A stretch of DNA of 64,000 nt, taken from assembly GCA_025200525.1 (NCBI GenBank), contig CM045758.1:162375040-162439039 (forward strand). Reading direction: 5' to 3'. This stretch comes from Camellia lanceoleosa. Its lineage: Eukaryota > Streptophyta > Magnoliopsida > Ericales > Theaceae. Positions 24,701 to 37,086 of this stretch are shown piece by piece. Numbering within the stretch: position 1 is the first letter of the stretch; every line of letters starts with the position of its first letter. Under the pieces are notes generated by a model that saw only the letters and a list, made by a program, of their open reading frames with translations, did not search any database and was not told where the DNA came from. Made by a program: the position numbers and the translations under genes.

Positions 24701-25437
24701 TCAGCACAATCTATCTTACAATATTCATGCATAGGTTCAAACAATGCATTTGTTATTGCAACAATATTTTGGAGACCTTTATGTTGCAAATGTGAAGGAG
24801 TTTGAATTAGAGAGTTGAAAGACGCTTGTCTCCAACATAAAACCGATAGGTATTCTAAAATTTCTTCATTCGCTATTCAATTTTGGCTCTCTTATTAACA
24901 TTACACACAAGTTTGACATTCATATGCATGTTGTCATGAAGCTATGACTGTGGTATGTTTGTCATGAAGTATATCAAAGGTGTTGTTATGCCAACCGGCG
25001 TACACAAGGTGACTGTTCAATGTTAACCACATAATTACACTATTGCAATTACAATGTCATATGATGGTATTGTTGATGGAATATTTTTTGTTTTGTTTCC
25101 TTAGTTTGATAAATTGGAAAGGTTTAGGCTACTAGTTGACCTAGTGAACGATTCGTCTAATCGTATTTATATTGAGGTTATGAATAGGCTCGAACAATAC
25201 AAAGAGAGGTGCGTCCCCAAACCATGAACAACTTATGCCGTTCATAAACTCAGCTGATTACTTACTGACTGTAATTTTTTTTGTAACAGGTACTCTAGGC
25301 TCCGGAAGGCTAAAAGGAAAAAGAAAGTTGGATTGAAAACATGGCTGGTTGAAAAAAGATTGATTCGCCTAACCGTACTTTTGGCACTATGCTTATTCAC
25401 AATTATGAACATATTAAATGGTTGAAGAAACATGGAT
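21728..25437 (+). pseudogene. Transposon-associated Ulp1-like (C48) cysteine protease gene, decayed
   Basis: A multi-exon plus-strand gene. The first clear exon opens after TTCTTTCTCAG (21727) and ends at ATG|GTATGC (22333). It holds LCEWLVQKFDPKTRSLNVHG and LLFTELDVHKLLGIPAEG, the N-terminal domain seen in plant transposon-borne Ulp1 proteins. Exon 2 starts at 22437 (LFYFDHVVP). A coiled-coil-like segment and a repeated VVVES-VVP-EH stretch (about 22680-23200) follow, with frame breaks. The catalytic triad is recognisable: His in EEHWF (codon 24558-24560), Asp in IFDSSP (24609-24611), and Cys in YDCGMFVMKYIK (24949-24951), each on separate GT-AG exons. The last exons run to about 25430. Stops in several exons (for example near 23705 and 24817) mark a pseudogene. 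The family resembles SUMO/NEDD8-processing proteases but is carried by MULEs (KAONASHI-type) in plants. The neighbouring MULE transposase fits that. Confidence 0.8.
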
Positions 25438-25439
25438 GA

Positions 25440-26600
25440 TTAAACTAACCCAGTTTGGTAGTATTTTGTGGACGATTGAAAAAGCACATTATTTTTTAGG
25501 TTTCAATTTGTATGGAATTTATACTATTGCTCATGATTGGTGTGATGAAACTATTTATGATATTTAACTGTATCACATTACTCTTGGTTATTACATTTAC
25601 AATCCATCAAAAATTACACACATGTACCAAATGTTAGTGGGGAAATTGTTTTAAAAACTGGATTACGAGTCCATGCATTGCTACATATATAGTACAATAT
25701 AATTTTTTTTGCATAATCAGTTCATGTCCAACTAAAATTGTGCCATTAGTGTATACTATCATGTACACATTTCAAATGGCAAGAGTGTAAGAGGACTAGT
25801 CCTTGGCAGAGTAACAAAATAACTAATAAATTTTCTAAATTTTACATTTAAGAAAACACACATAAAATGAACAATAAAAAAAAATTAAATAAAAAATATA
25901 TTGTTAATGCAAAGAAAGTGATAATTCATGTCATCTCCCCACTTAGAAGGTGCGCAAAGGTAGTTCTTTGCAAATTTTAAAAATACCATGAACAATGATG
26001 GTATTTGCTACAAGAAAGCAACAGAGGACTTGCATTTCCTTGTTAGTAAGCAACACCTAATGTATCCTTCAACGACTTAGAATGAAAGAACGTCTAAGAA
26101 ATCTAATGAATTATATTTGTTAATCACATTCCGTGCATAAATATCATACTAAGTTTTGGAATCAATGTATCAACTGTGTAGTCGATTGGTATCCATAAAT
26201 TTCAGCAAGTTATACATACATCATTGGCATTGAAAACAAAAAAAATTAATTGGACATGTCTATCAAAAATGTCGAAGCATCATACTAAATAATATTGTTG
26301 ACATAAACCATCCAAATGTTGTCTATCACATGGGCCATCCATGAATTCTAACATTGTTTCAATTTTCTTTTCATAATAAATGGGACAAAAAGTAACATTG
26401 TTCGCAAAAGTATGGGATGAACAAAGTACCACCACTGTTTGCACAAAAAAGTAACATTGTTTGTAAAAAACGTTAACACTTCCTGCACAAAAAAGTAACA
26501 CTTTTTGCAAAAAAAAGTAACAATGTTAGCTAAATCATTGGCATTGCAAACTTTGTTCAACCATCATTGTCTGTGTCCATTTGTTGGCTGTCATCATAGT
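25440..26600. other. Non-coding, with short AAAAAGTAACA repeats
   Basis: The segment 26390-26525 holds five or so copies of a 25-28 bp unit built on AAAAAGTAACAnTnTTTGCA. The rest is AT-rich without recognised features. Confidence 0.5.
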
Positions 26601-26865
26601 TGGACCCATTAGATTCCTGCTCACTATCATTAGAACTAGTTGAATTCTCAAAATCTTCACCACAAAAGGCTTTCTGCATTTGTTTTAGTTCTAACTTGAC
26701 CTTCCTCATGTCTTTCTTGTGCTACAACTCCATCTGGTTCAATATGGACATAGCCTCGTACAAACGAGTTGATATGCTCTCCAATGAAGTAGGATCTTGT
26801 CTTTGACGATGCTTTCGACTTTGCCCTTGTGTTTTCCCATACGTTCCACAACCTATGTGGCTCAT

Positions 26866-27601
26866 CTACCCCTTCCATTCATCATCTGGTCGAGTCGGTA
26901 CACGAAGCTCAAGTAGCATATTAGTCATGAGGAGGCCGAATGGTAATGCTGCATGTGGATTGTTTGTTTTTGCGATAGAATCCACAACTTGCCAAATTAT
27001 CTTCGGAACATCTAGAGGGCTAAAATTATGGACATTATACAACATGAGTGCTCGTTCATGGTCAAAAGTGGATTTCACCCCCCTTGGCTCAAGATTGTGC
27101 CACAATATAAGATGAAGAACAGCAAGGTCAGGCTTCAGTAACTTTACATGATACTTGTCTTGTGGTATGACTCCTTCGATGTACAAATCATCAACAATTT
27201 GGGCTTCATTAGGAAGGTCAACACTAGAAAGGTATGGATATTGTGTTTTGTCATCATGTGTTGGTCGCTGAATGTCTAAGAATTTTGATATGCAATCCGT
27301 GGAAAACATCACATCTTTCCTCCTCAGTTTTGTTTTCAGAATCAAGTTCTCTGTATTAGTTGGCTTTTGTATGCTACCAAAGAATTCCCATACCAGGTTG
27401 ACATTAGCCTTCCCTTCCCGTTCGATTAGGTTTTGGATATGCAGGTGGCCCACAATTGCTGGAATATCAGTATGAGTTAACTTCTTTAACTTGACAGCCC
27501 GCTCTACTGTAATAGGCCGTTTAGCAAAAATACCAAGGTCAATGTGAAGAGCTACCGCTTTTCCTTTACTCGTTTTTTTTTGTTGTCTTTTTCCGTGGCA
27601 T
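26866..27601 (-). pseudogene. Putative plant transposon protein (Transposase_32-like domain)
   Basis: The probable start is ATG 27601-27599 (MPRKKTTKK). An indel in the A run near 27570-27580 shifts the frame, after which an open frame runs to the stop at 26866. It has the order typical of the 'putative plant transposon protein' domain: an ER-x-V entry motif, ANVNLVWEFFGSI, VMFSTDCISKFLDIQRP, VLHLILWHNLEPRG, ALMLYNVHNF, DVPKIIWQVV and LPFGLLMTNMLLELRV. Its biochemical role is unknown; it is always found in transposon-related genes. Remnants of a C-terminal region follow to about 26600. It sits head-on to the Ulp1-like gene and downstream of the MULE transposase on the same strand, so all three may be parts of one large element. 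Confidence 0.72.
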
Positions 27602-27720
27602 CTTCAATTACCTACGTAATATCCAACATATTAAAACATATGTACGTCATTGGAGAGATTCAAATTTTAATCATACAATGACAAATGCAAATATATTAAA
27701 ACCTTATTGATTTCAGTAAT

Positions 27721-27924
27721 CAATGTCCACCATTTCTTACCAAGCAAACAGACAATTAAAAAAATCTACAAAAGAAAAAGAGAGAGATAGTTCAGCATTA
27801 TTAACAGTGATTGTTTGTAAAGTAATGGCATGATCAAGTCCCTATTTTATCAGCAATCAAACAAATTTGGAATTTATTCACCTTTATTCTTCAAATTAAT
27901 CTCCAAACTACGAAATTTATTAAG
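27721..27924. repeat. 204-bp direct repeat, copy A
   Basis: Begins CAATGTCCACCATTTCTTAC and ends CGAAATTTATTAAG. Nearly identical to copy B at 28690-28893, 969 bp downstream. Both are non-coding. Confidence 0.85.
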
Positions 27925-28689
27925 TCAAAAATATTAAAAAATATTAAGTCAAATATTTCAATGGAAGAAACAGACTCAAGTCAAAATATTAAAAAATAGG
28001 AAAATTTTGAATTTATAATTAAATTCGAAAAATGTTTTAGGAAAATTCTTCCAAACGCAATCCACTTTTTAAGAAACACCTAAAAGTTAATTGTGTTAGT
28101 TTTAAATGTGTCTAACACATGTCTGGACATGGGAATATCCAACATTTGTCATGATTCATTAGTCCGCTCAACACTTTGATTTTTACCCATAATGAGGATT
28201 CTGCATCTTCCATGATCTGGGTGAAGGAAAGTAGTCTTGAAGGCAAATGCAAAAGCCCTCTCTGCCAAGTTATTTTTAGATTTTGGGTGCATACGGATTC
28301 GGATCATTACAGTCAAGTTACTATACTCTCACTTGTTATAAGCAGTTGTAATTTTTACTCTCGACTGCTTGAAAATGAAGATTATTCCATGCTTGGGATC
28401 TCTTGTGTGAGCAAATAGCCAAATAGGCTCAAGTCCTAATTTGATTGCATCAACAGGCTCAAGTCCTAAATTTTCTTAGATGTTTTTAGTTTTAAGGAAG
28501 TAGATTTGCAAAGTTGGTTTAATACTACACTATTGTTTGAATGACAACTTGGGTTCATGTTACTAATTTTTTTGTTGGGTGATGAAGTTGTTTATATTTT
28601 GGCAATGCACATCTCCATCATCTCTTATTATCCCTATACATCGATACCATACCATTCCAATATCAGCATAGTTATGTGTCACCTAACAG

Positions 28690-28893
28690 CAATGTCCACC
28701 ATTTCTTACCAAGCAAACAAAAAATTAAAAAAATCTACAAAAGAAAAAGAGAGCAGGTTAAATTATTATTTAAAGGTGATTGTTTGTAAAGTAATGGCAT
28801 GAGCAAGTCCCTATTTTATCAGCAATCAAACAAATTTGGAATTTATTCACCTTTATTTTTCAAATTAATCTCCAAACTACGAAATTTATTAAG
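28690..28893. repeat. 204-bp direct repeat, copy B
   Basis: Same sequence as copy A with scattered differences, ending about 110 bp past the transposase stop codon. The interval 27925-28689 has no gene; 27960-28160 and 28410-28470 hold short duplicated phrases such as GGCTCAAGTCCTAA. Confidence 0.85.
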
Positions 28894-30434
28894 AATGCCT
28901 AAGATTAAAACAACTAAGACATTAACAAAACGTAACTACTAGCCACTAATGTCTCCTTGTAAAAACAATGTTTTGATCACAATAAGCCTCATCATGAAAG
29001 TCAACTACACTAGATCATTTGGATAATTTGGCAATTCATCGATATCATCCGCGTGGGGATCCAACTCTGTGTTCATGAATGGTTCACTCTCTGAGTTGCT
29101 ACCCTCTCTCTGGCTACTTGAAGCCAATTTTTTACACGTCCACTTCGTGTGTCCGATGCTCCTACAGTAGCAAATAATGCATAAATGATTTTAATAATCA
29201 TGTGCATGTAACAAGATATAAAAAGGTCATACAATGAAAGTACCATACCTACAATACCCACACCGCCTTGGTTTTAGAGGTTTATCCATAGAAGATGTCC
29301 CTCCGAGGTTCCCTTTGGTCTTCACTACATTAGGATCACCAACGCCATATAGTTTGGGTGCAATATTTCTATCCCCAGCGTCGGCATTACCTTCTTTTCT
29401 CATTGCCCAACGTTTTTTCATTTGCGATGTCAGCTGGAAAGCTATTTCCCTTGCCTCTTCAAAATCTTTGTCTGCGTGTGAGGCACAATATGACATTTCA
29501 CTAAAACAAGAGCTGAGTATACCAAACCGAGCTGTCTATGTTAGGGTGCTACAAATTTGGGTAAGACTTGGTTATTGACATTTTGACCTACCACGTCTTG
29601 TCCATCTCTGCAAGACACAACTCGGTGGAATACACATTAATTGTTTAGATTTCATAACAGCAATCATGTGGTAGCAAGGGATGCCAAATGACTCAAACTT
29701 CAAGCAACAACATTTCATTGTGATATCAGCTGGAAAATACTCAACCGTCCATCTGCATGTTGGTGCCTTGTACTCACCAAAACGATAGGTGTGATGATCC
29801 TCCAGCTGAACTCTTTCCATCACAAACAATTTACACTCTTTCCTGATTTCATGTCGAAACAATGAGAAAATCTTCCGAGTAAAGAGTTCAACTGCATGTT
29901 TCTCCAAACTTCTCAATGGCGTAGTCAAAACCGGAAAACTATTCTCTGTTTAGATTATGTTTCTGCCTCATTAAAACGCATTCTAGCAAGAGCCCTATCA
30001 TATTGCGCTACAAATTCGTACAGCCTAACCTTTTGGTCTAGGAATATATTGAAATATGCATTCATACCCTCGACACGTTGAGTGCTCCTCATTCCAGCAA
30101 ACATGTGACCATGGAGATATGCCTCAGCCTAATTATCACGCTTTAGATGAATGTCCAACACCCAGTTATTGTTCTCCAACTTGTACTGTTTCACCATAGC
30201 AGCCCAGGCATTGTCAAACTCATCAAGTTTACATTTCTTTAACATCAACTGTGCAAAATCAGTTGTAAATTCGGGTATGTGGACATTTGTTGAGGCATTT
30301 TTCTCCAAATGCCAAGAACATAAACGATGTCTGCAGTTTGGAATAACTCTTTTGATTGCTTGACGCATTGTCCTATCACCATCTGTTACAACGGAGATGG
30401 GTCTTTTACCATCCATGGCCTCCATTAACATTTC

Positions 30435-31453
30435 TGAAAAATCTGGAAATCCTCTAGATGTTGATTTGTGATTATGTATCAATTTTAAGCAGTATATAAC
30501 AATCCCAATCAAAAAATCAAGACAAATTGACACAACGATTTTACGTGAAAAAACTACAATTGGACACCTCCAATTATGATAAAAAATCACGGGCAAAAGC
30601 CACAAAACAATCCACTAAAAAGACATAAATGAATTACACAGGTATACTCTCAATTACATAGCGAATCCGTGCCCGAATTGAACCAACCCCTATGTGCCTC
30701 TTCCAACCCCGTCTTCACCTTAGAATTGTCTTGACGATGAGCCACTCCAGAATCCACCAAAGCTTCAGGCTCGAATTCTTTAGAATCCACCGAAGAACAA
30801 CTCTCTCTTTTGTGTAGAACCAACAAATAATCCTTTGATGTATACTCTTTAAACCATGAGTTGAATACTCAATCAAAACATCAAAGAAAACTAGCAAAAT
30901 ATCCCCAGATATAAACCCTAGAACCCAAGAAAAAGATCTGAAAAAGTAATCCTAGATTTGGACTGAAACACGTATTTATAGAAAACTGTCCCGCGATCTC
31001 CGCTCGAGCATCAGATTGGCTGCTCGAGCGAACCTACGCTTGAGCTCGGAAAGTTCCGCTTGAGCGGGAAAAAACAACATCCAGTATTTTTGCAAGCGAA
31101 CAAACTTCTGAAACCCAGCATTTCTCCGCTCGAGCGGGGGAATGTCCGCTCGAGCGAATAGGTAACTTTGAATGCATTTTTGCATTTTAAAGTCTTGCCG
31201 CCGACCCCTTTGGGTGCTACCTCGAACCGCCAAGTATTGCCCTGGACTTCCACGGTGACCGGCACTCGATCCCCGTCATAGTCAGTGAAGTGGCAATCTT
31301 GAAAGAATTAAACGCCACAAACTTCTCTGCAAGGCACGATTTGGGTTGGATTCGCATCTAAAAACTCATAATCTCACTGAAATCAAAGTGCGACTAAAAA
31401 TACAACTCAAAGGAGTTTTGTCAAACGGGATTGCCAAAAAATAAAGCCTAACA
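30435..31453 (-). repeat. Copia 3' LTR
   Basis: 1,019 bp, reading TGAAAAATCTGG to CCTAACA on the plus strand. It carries four CTCGAGC palindrome cores (31001-31160) and a variable GC-rich block (31190-31265). Confidence 0.9.
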
Positions 31454-31465
31454 ATCTCCCCCTTT

Positions 31466-32937
31466 GGCAATGCCATGACAAAACACACCTAAACAAATAA
31501 AATCCTAAACACCCCAACCCATTACAGCCAACAAAAGCAAACTTCTTTCTCAAGGTCATGATCTGCAAAACAATTATTAGTGCCACAATCTCCAAAACAA
31601 CTATTAGTCCCACCAGAGTATATGAAAAAGCAATAAACATATGGCTAGACTATCTTGAAGCATTTGAAGCATGAGATGGAAAACATGAATAGATGCGACT
31701 TGGAGATTTTAAGAACATGTAGCATGAAAACCTGAAAAACTAAGACATATGCACCCGGCACATGACATGAATACAAGAAATCCTAAGGCACGTGAAAAAC
31801 AACTTTCTCCCCCTTTTTGTCATGAATTTACAAAGGAAGCTCAAACAACAAAAGCAAGATCATAAACCACACAAGCAATGACATGATAATGATTAACCGA
31901 ACTCCCCCTCACTAAAAGCAACCACAAACACTGAAAATAGTGAACAAGAAGAAAATGAAAAAAATAATATGGTGGAGCAAGCAAGGAATTTTGGAGTTGT
32001 ACCGTAAAACACACAAGATTATCCAAGAAGCACAATTACTTGAAAACACAATGTGCACAGCCTGTAGAAGATTCCTCATAAAAGAAAGTGATGCAATATG
32101 TGACAAGCATAGATCCCATGATAAAAGTGTGTATGTGACTCTTGGAGTTCGACAAACACTAGATTCAAATCCTAGTAGTGATATGAAAGCTGGACCTCTG
32201 ACAAGAGAATTTGAGCACAACTAAGGAAAGTCAAACCACTAGGAATCAAGGGGTATTTTTTGAGTAAAGGCGGAGGCTCCCCCTCAATCAATGAATCTTT
32301 TCTTTTGCACATTTTTTCTTCTTCTTTTTCTTTTTCTTTTGCACACTCATTGGCGGCTGACACTCTTAGGAGTATGGAAACCGAACCAGAGAAGCATTGA
32401 TATAATGAGGATAGCTTGGTTAGTGACTCTGAGGTAGCCTTTTCCTCATGGCTGGAGTCCAAAGAACAGAGGGGAAAGTTGTGGAGATGCAAAACAATGG
32501 AAGGTGGTTAAGGGACTCAACATCACCCATGATATACTAGTCTACGTCAATTCCTCTAGAAAAGCAAAAGATACAATGCCAGATGTCCATAGAGAAAAAT
32601 GATCACTAAGGCGGAAGACTCCGATATTTGCTAATCCAAGAGTGTGTACAGAATGGGACATACTAATCAAAAAACACACACTCCAAAATGAGTAATGACC
32701 ACAGAAAACACACACATATTAACATGTAATAGATATTCTTATCAATTCCAAGATGCACCAAGGACCACTCAAAAAATTTCAAGCTTACAAAATCATATTA
32801 AGAAAATCTTTTTGGATTTTTTAATTATTTTTTTCTTTTTCTAAACAAAGCAAGATAGAAAACGAACATGCACACGTGAAATGACTCAAAAAAAAAAAAA
32901 AAACACAGAAACCTCCAAACAAAACCGAAAAAACAAA
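31466..32937. other. Non-coding 3' interior of the Copia element
   Basis: This is where pol would lie in an autonomous element. I see only short broken frames and simple repeats, and none of the Copia protease (D-S-G), integrase (HHCC/DDE) or RT (YVDD) motifs. Confidence 0.65.
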
Positions 32938-35010
32938 TTAACACAAGTCAAGTTTTCTCACCCAAACCGCTTTAGTATGAACAAAGTTGTGAGAATTGCG
33001 GTTCTTGGGTGGTGTCTTGACGTTATGGTTCCCTTCCCCTTCAATGAGAACCCGTCTTGACATGGTTTCCAACTTCCTATTCCTAGGTCTAGGAAAACAA
33101 AACCTCTGTTCATGTTTGGTCTCAAGCAAATCAAAATAACGAGGTCTAATCTGACCTTTAACCTCATTACCACCAATGAAGTGTCTCCTATCCCACGAGA
33201 TATTGGAATTTCTTCCATCTCTATGAGACACTCTTCCATGCAACTCATAACAATAAGGGCGAATATGACCATGCATACCACAATGATGACAAATAAAAAC
33301 AGAGTATACCTTCTTTTCTTTGGCCTTACCAACTCTAGGAAATTTGAGTAGTCCATCCTCATGTTGAATATTTTGTTCTCCCTTTCCTTGAGTTCTTGTA
33401 TCATAAGATGTGGAAGCACTCTGTTTTTGCTCTTTCTTACCACCAAAGCCAATGCCACTCTTGTCAGAACAAATTTGTTGAGACCCAATGATATTGTCCA
33501 AAGTCTTTGATCCTCTGTTCCAAAGACCAATGGTAACCATAGCACACTTGAGTTCTTTCTCTTTCTTGATCATTAGTTCTTCCAAAGCAACTTGAGACAT
33601 CTCGAGAGTTTCAATCTTTTTTTCATATGTTGCATAGATTTGCTGTAGCTCATTCCTCTCTGTCTCACAACTCAAGAGTTTTGCACAAAGAGCTTGTCGA
33701 TCATTAGAAATCTTAAGGGCATCATTCCTAGCCTCAGAAATCTCTTTCTTTAATTTGGCATTCTCACTTTCACATGTTTTGAGTTTCGTAGTGATTTTGT
33801 CATTCAATTTGAATAAGTTAAGAGATTCCTTATACAACTTTTGATATGCTTGCTAAAGTTCTTCATCTTCACTCCCCGAGGATTCATCATCAGTGGCATT
33901 CTCAATCGGGCTCTTTGGATACTCTATTCATCCATCAGTTTCAGAAGCTGCCATGAAGGCAAGGAATTGTTTGTGTCCCTCTTCGCCTTGATCTTCGTTG
34001 TCACTTTCATCTTTATCAGATTCTGATTCATCATCCCAAGTGATAGCGAGGGCTTTCTTCTTCCTCAAACGAGTGGGGCATTCTCGAACAAAGTGGTCAA
34101 ATCCTTGGCATTCATAGCATTGGACTCTTTCAGAGTTCCCTTGTATCTTTCATTTCTCCTTCTTGGCTATAGAATTAATTTTGAGTTTATCTTTGCCTTT
34201 AGATTTATGAGTATGAGTAGATTCCAAAAGTTTAGGATTCTTTTTCAGAAAAGATTTTTTATATTGTTTTACAAAAGCATCCATAATCTTGGAATCTATC
34301 TCACAATTCTCATCAGAATCCTCTCTAACTCTGTGAGCACTACTAAAAGCAATAGTATCTTTTTGTTTCTTTTTGAAATTCCTATGTGCCTCATAAGTCT
34401 GGAGATTTCCAACCAAGTGATCCAGTTGTCAACATCTTGAGCCTCCTCAATAGCCGTAACTTTTGGTTGGAACCGATCGGGCAAAGATCTCAAAATTTTT
34501 CCCACAACTTTGGATTCTGGTATTTTTTTCACCTAAATTGAAGCTGGAATTTACAATGTCACTCAACTTCGCATAAAATTCATCAAAGGTCTCACTATCT
34601 TTCATTGAAAGGTTTTCAAAACTAGATGTGAGCCTTTGAAGTTTTGAGCGTTTCACAGAAGGAGTGCCCTCATGAATAGTTTGTAAGATATCCCAAGCCT
34701 CTTTTGCGACTTCACAATTACAAATACGACTAAACTCTTCAGGTGTGACAGCGTAAAAGAGAGAATTGACAGCTTTACTATTCCAGCTAGTATTTTGGTA
34801 ATCAATTGTGTCCCACTTATCAATTGGTTTGGGGAAAGTTACTCCATCAACGGTAATTGTTGGTTCGGTCCACCCATACATGAAAGATTGTCAAACTTTT
34901 TCATCAATAGATTTCAAAAACGATCTCATCTGAGCTTTCCAAAAAGAATAATTGGATCCGTCAAGTAGGGGTGGTCGAACCATAGAATTTCCCTCACGTA
35001 TTGAATCCAT
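32938..35010 (-). pseudogene. Copia gag (UBN2-like) with two CCHC zinc knuckles
   Basis: The start is ATG 35010, with the usual GSNYSFWKAQMRSFL motif shortly after. An in-frame TGA at 34893-34891 replaces a residue before MYGWTEP. The gag core (AKEAWDILQTIHEG, SFENLSMKDSETFDEF) covers 34881-34447. Frameshifts follow around 34530 and 34400. The first knuckle is CYECQGFDHFVREC (about 34078-34119). A long coiled coil (33837-33550) is followed by a second knuckle CHHCGMHGHIRPYC (about 33240-33285). The frame ends at 32938, about where the protease would begin in an autonomous relative. Gag packages the retroelement RNA into virus-like particles. Confidence 0.82.
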
Positions 35011-35078
35011 TATCACAAATCAAACAAGATCTCGCTCAAAAGATTTTTTTAAAAAAAAAAAACAAAATAGAGTGACCT

Positions 35079-35090
35079 GCTCTGATACCA
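35079..35090 (-). other. Copia primer-binding site (tRNA-iMet)
   Basis: Reads TGGTATCAGAGC on the minus strand, two bases inside the 5' LTR end. Confidence 0.9.
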
Positions 35091-35092
35091 AT

Positions 35093-36093
35093 TGAAAAAT
35101 CTAGAAATCCCCTAGAAGTTGATTTGTGATTATGTATCAATTTTAAGCAGTATATAACAATCCCAATCAAGCAATCAAACAAATCGATACAACGATTTTA
35201 CGTGAAAAAACCACAATTGGACACCTCCAATTGTGATAAAAAAATCACGGGCAAAAGCCACAAAACAATCCACTAAAAAGACATAAATGAATTACACAGG
35301 TATACTCTCAATTACCTAGCGAATCCACGCCCGAATTGAACCAACCCCTATGTGCCTCTTCCAACCCCGTCTTCACCTTGGAATTGTCTTGATGATGATC
35401 CACTCCAGAATCCACCAAAGCTTCAGGCTCGAATTCTTCAGAATCCACCGAAGAACAACTCTCTCTTTTGTGTAGAACCAACAAATAATCCTTTGATGTA
35501 TACTCTTTAAACCATGAATTGAATACTCAATCAAAACATCAAAGAAAACTAGCAAAATATCCCCAGATATAAACCCTAGAACCCAAGAAAAAGATCTGGA
35601 GAAGTAATCCTAAATTTGGACTGAAACACGTATTTATAGAAAACTGTCTCGCGATCTTCTCTCAAGCGTCAAATTGGCTGCTCGAGCGAACCTACGCTCG
35701 AGCGCGGAAAGTTCCACTCGAGCGGGAAAAAACAATATCTAGTATTTTTGCAGGTGAACAAACTTATGAAACCAAGCATTTTTCCGGTCAAGTGGGGGAA
35801 TGTCCGCTCGAGCGGACAGGCAACTTTGAATACATTTTTGCATTTTGCTTCGTGGCGTGCCCAGACGCACAAAGGCGTTGTCCCTGGACCCGTGGTGACC
35901 GGCATTTCGATCCTGTCATAATCAACGAAGTGGCAATCTTGAAAGAATTAAACACCACAAACTTCTCTACAAGGCACGATTCGGGTTGGATTCGTATCTA
36001 AAAACTCATAGCCTCACTGAAATCAAAGTGCGAATAAAAATACAACTCAAAGGAGTTTTGTCAAATGGGATTGCCAAGAAATAAAACCTAATA
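35093..36093 (-). repeat. Copia 5' LTR
   Basis: 1,001 bp, TGAAAAATCTAG to CCTAATA on the plus strand (terminal CA mutated to TA). Similar to the other LTR but diverged, most of all in the GC-rich block at 35850-35905. Confidence 0.9.
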
Positions 36094-37086
36094 ATTTCCA
36101 ACACCTACGTGTATGTCTCCATTGTCTCATCAAGCAACAAACAACATCCGAATATAGTTGTCATAAAATGGTTACTCACGCCAGCTAGAATTACAAATGG
36201 CTTCTTATATGCATTTGTACGATAAGTTGTATCAAATACCAATACATCACTAAATGCAGCATAATTCATTCGAGACCTACAATCTACCCAGAAAATCTTG
36301 TCCAACCGGTTGTCCTTATCGACGTTGTATTTGAAAAAAAATAATGGATCTGTATCTAATTTAGCTGATAAGTATCCTAACGCACCCTTTGCATCCCCTT
36401 CTGCGAGTTGTACTTTGCACTCAGCTTGGAATTGATTGTGCAAATCTCTGTGAATAAAGCCCACCTTCTTATAACCCCCTGACTGATGGACCATAAAATC
36501 CATGATCTGACTCGTTTTCATACCCACATTGCGCATGGCCTTTGCTTGAGCTTGGTCTGCACTTGTTACAAACCTATGCGATCAAAGAAAAGAGACGCAG
36601 TGTGGTGCTACCAAGTGATGGTTGTGTTCCCCTACAAAATGGGTCACAACATGTTTCCTAACTATCTTGTCATAACGCACGCGAAATGTGGCACTACAAA
36701 AAAGTCTAGTTTCGGCCCTAGGAGTTCTTATCCGTTCCACACGTTGCAAGTATTTCTTTTCTCTTACACCTTTCCTCGAACAAACCCATTTCCTACTCTC
36801 TACAAATTTGTTGTCTCCAATAATTCTTTTTCTACTTCTTCGTACACTAAAACCGATGACCTTAGCGTATGCATTGTAGAAAGTATAAGCATCATCCTCT
36901 GAATTGAATTTCATTTGCAACACGTCTTCCTTAGTAAGCATCCGTAAATTATCATAGGTTTGGGAAGTTAACCCTTCTTTCACATCAACAACATCATCCT
37001 TGCCATCTGGAGCAAATTGATCATCAATTTCAATATTGACCTCTTTATGCCTACTACTTTTAGGTTCATCCATCGTATATACACTC

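Larger units (their letters stand above)
30435..36093 (-). mobile_element. Copia LTR retrotransposon lacking pol, nested in the MULE transposase
   Basis: Two LTRs (30435-31453, 35093-36093) flank a 3,639-bp interior. The 5-bp TSD ATTTC lies at 30430-30434 and 36094-36098, and the MULE reading frame resumes across it. The primer site is complementary to tRNA-iMet (TGGTATCAGAGC, read on the minus strand, 35079-35090). The polypurine tract AAAGGGGGAGAT (31454-31465) directly abuts the LTR, the usual Copia arrangement. Only gag is encoded; no protease, integrase, RT or RNase H was found in 31466-32937. The element is therefore non-autonomous. Confidence 0.92.
29005..37073 (-). pseudogene. FAR1/FHY3-type MULE transposase, split by a Copia element
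   Basis: I start at MDEPKSS (37073), because the upstream in-frame ATG lies in the minisatellite. The N-terminus has the FAR1 DNA-binding finger (KWVCSRKG, RLFCSA, GEHNHH). The MULE catalytic core follows, with first Asp in LVFDTTYRT (36231-36233) and second in VVTDGDRTM (30381-30383), then CRHRLCSWHLEKN, a SWIM finger (CCCLKFESFGIPCYHM, about 29650-29710), and a C-terminal knuckle CGYCR|SIGHTKWTC split by an 87-bp GT-AG intron (29162-29248). A second intron is 29501-29587. Damage: in-frame TGA at 36584-36582, in-frame TAG near 30131, a frameshift near 29950-29975, and the Copia insertion at 30435-36093. MULE transposases cut and paste; FAR1 and FHY3 are domesticated relatives acting as transcription factors. 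The frame breaks and TE neighbours argue for a dead transposase, not a host factor. Terminal inverted repeats were not found. Confidence 0.88.

Noticed and set aside
21728..25437. Host SUMO protease gene
   Set aside because: The N-terminal domain and the neighbouring transposon genes match the transposon-borne Ulp1 group, and several exons contain stops.
31940..32224. 94-codon plus-strand frame inside the Copia element
   Set aside because: It is antisense to the element, in the region that lost pol, and no domain is recognised.
29005..37073. Functional FAR1/FHY3 transcription factor gene
   Set aside because: In-frame stops, a frameshift and a 5.7-kb retrotransposon insertion make function impossible for this copy.
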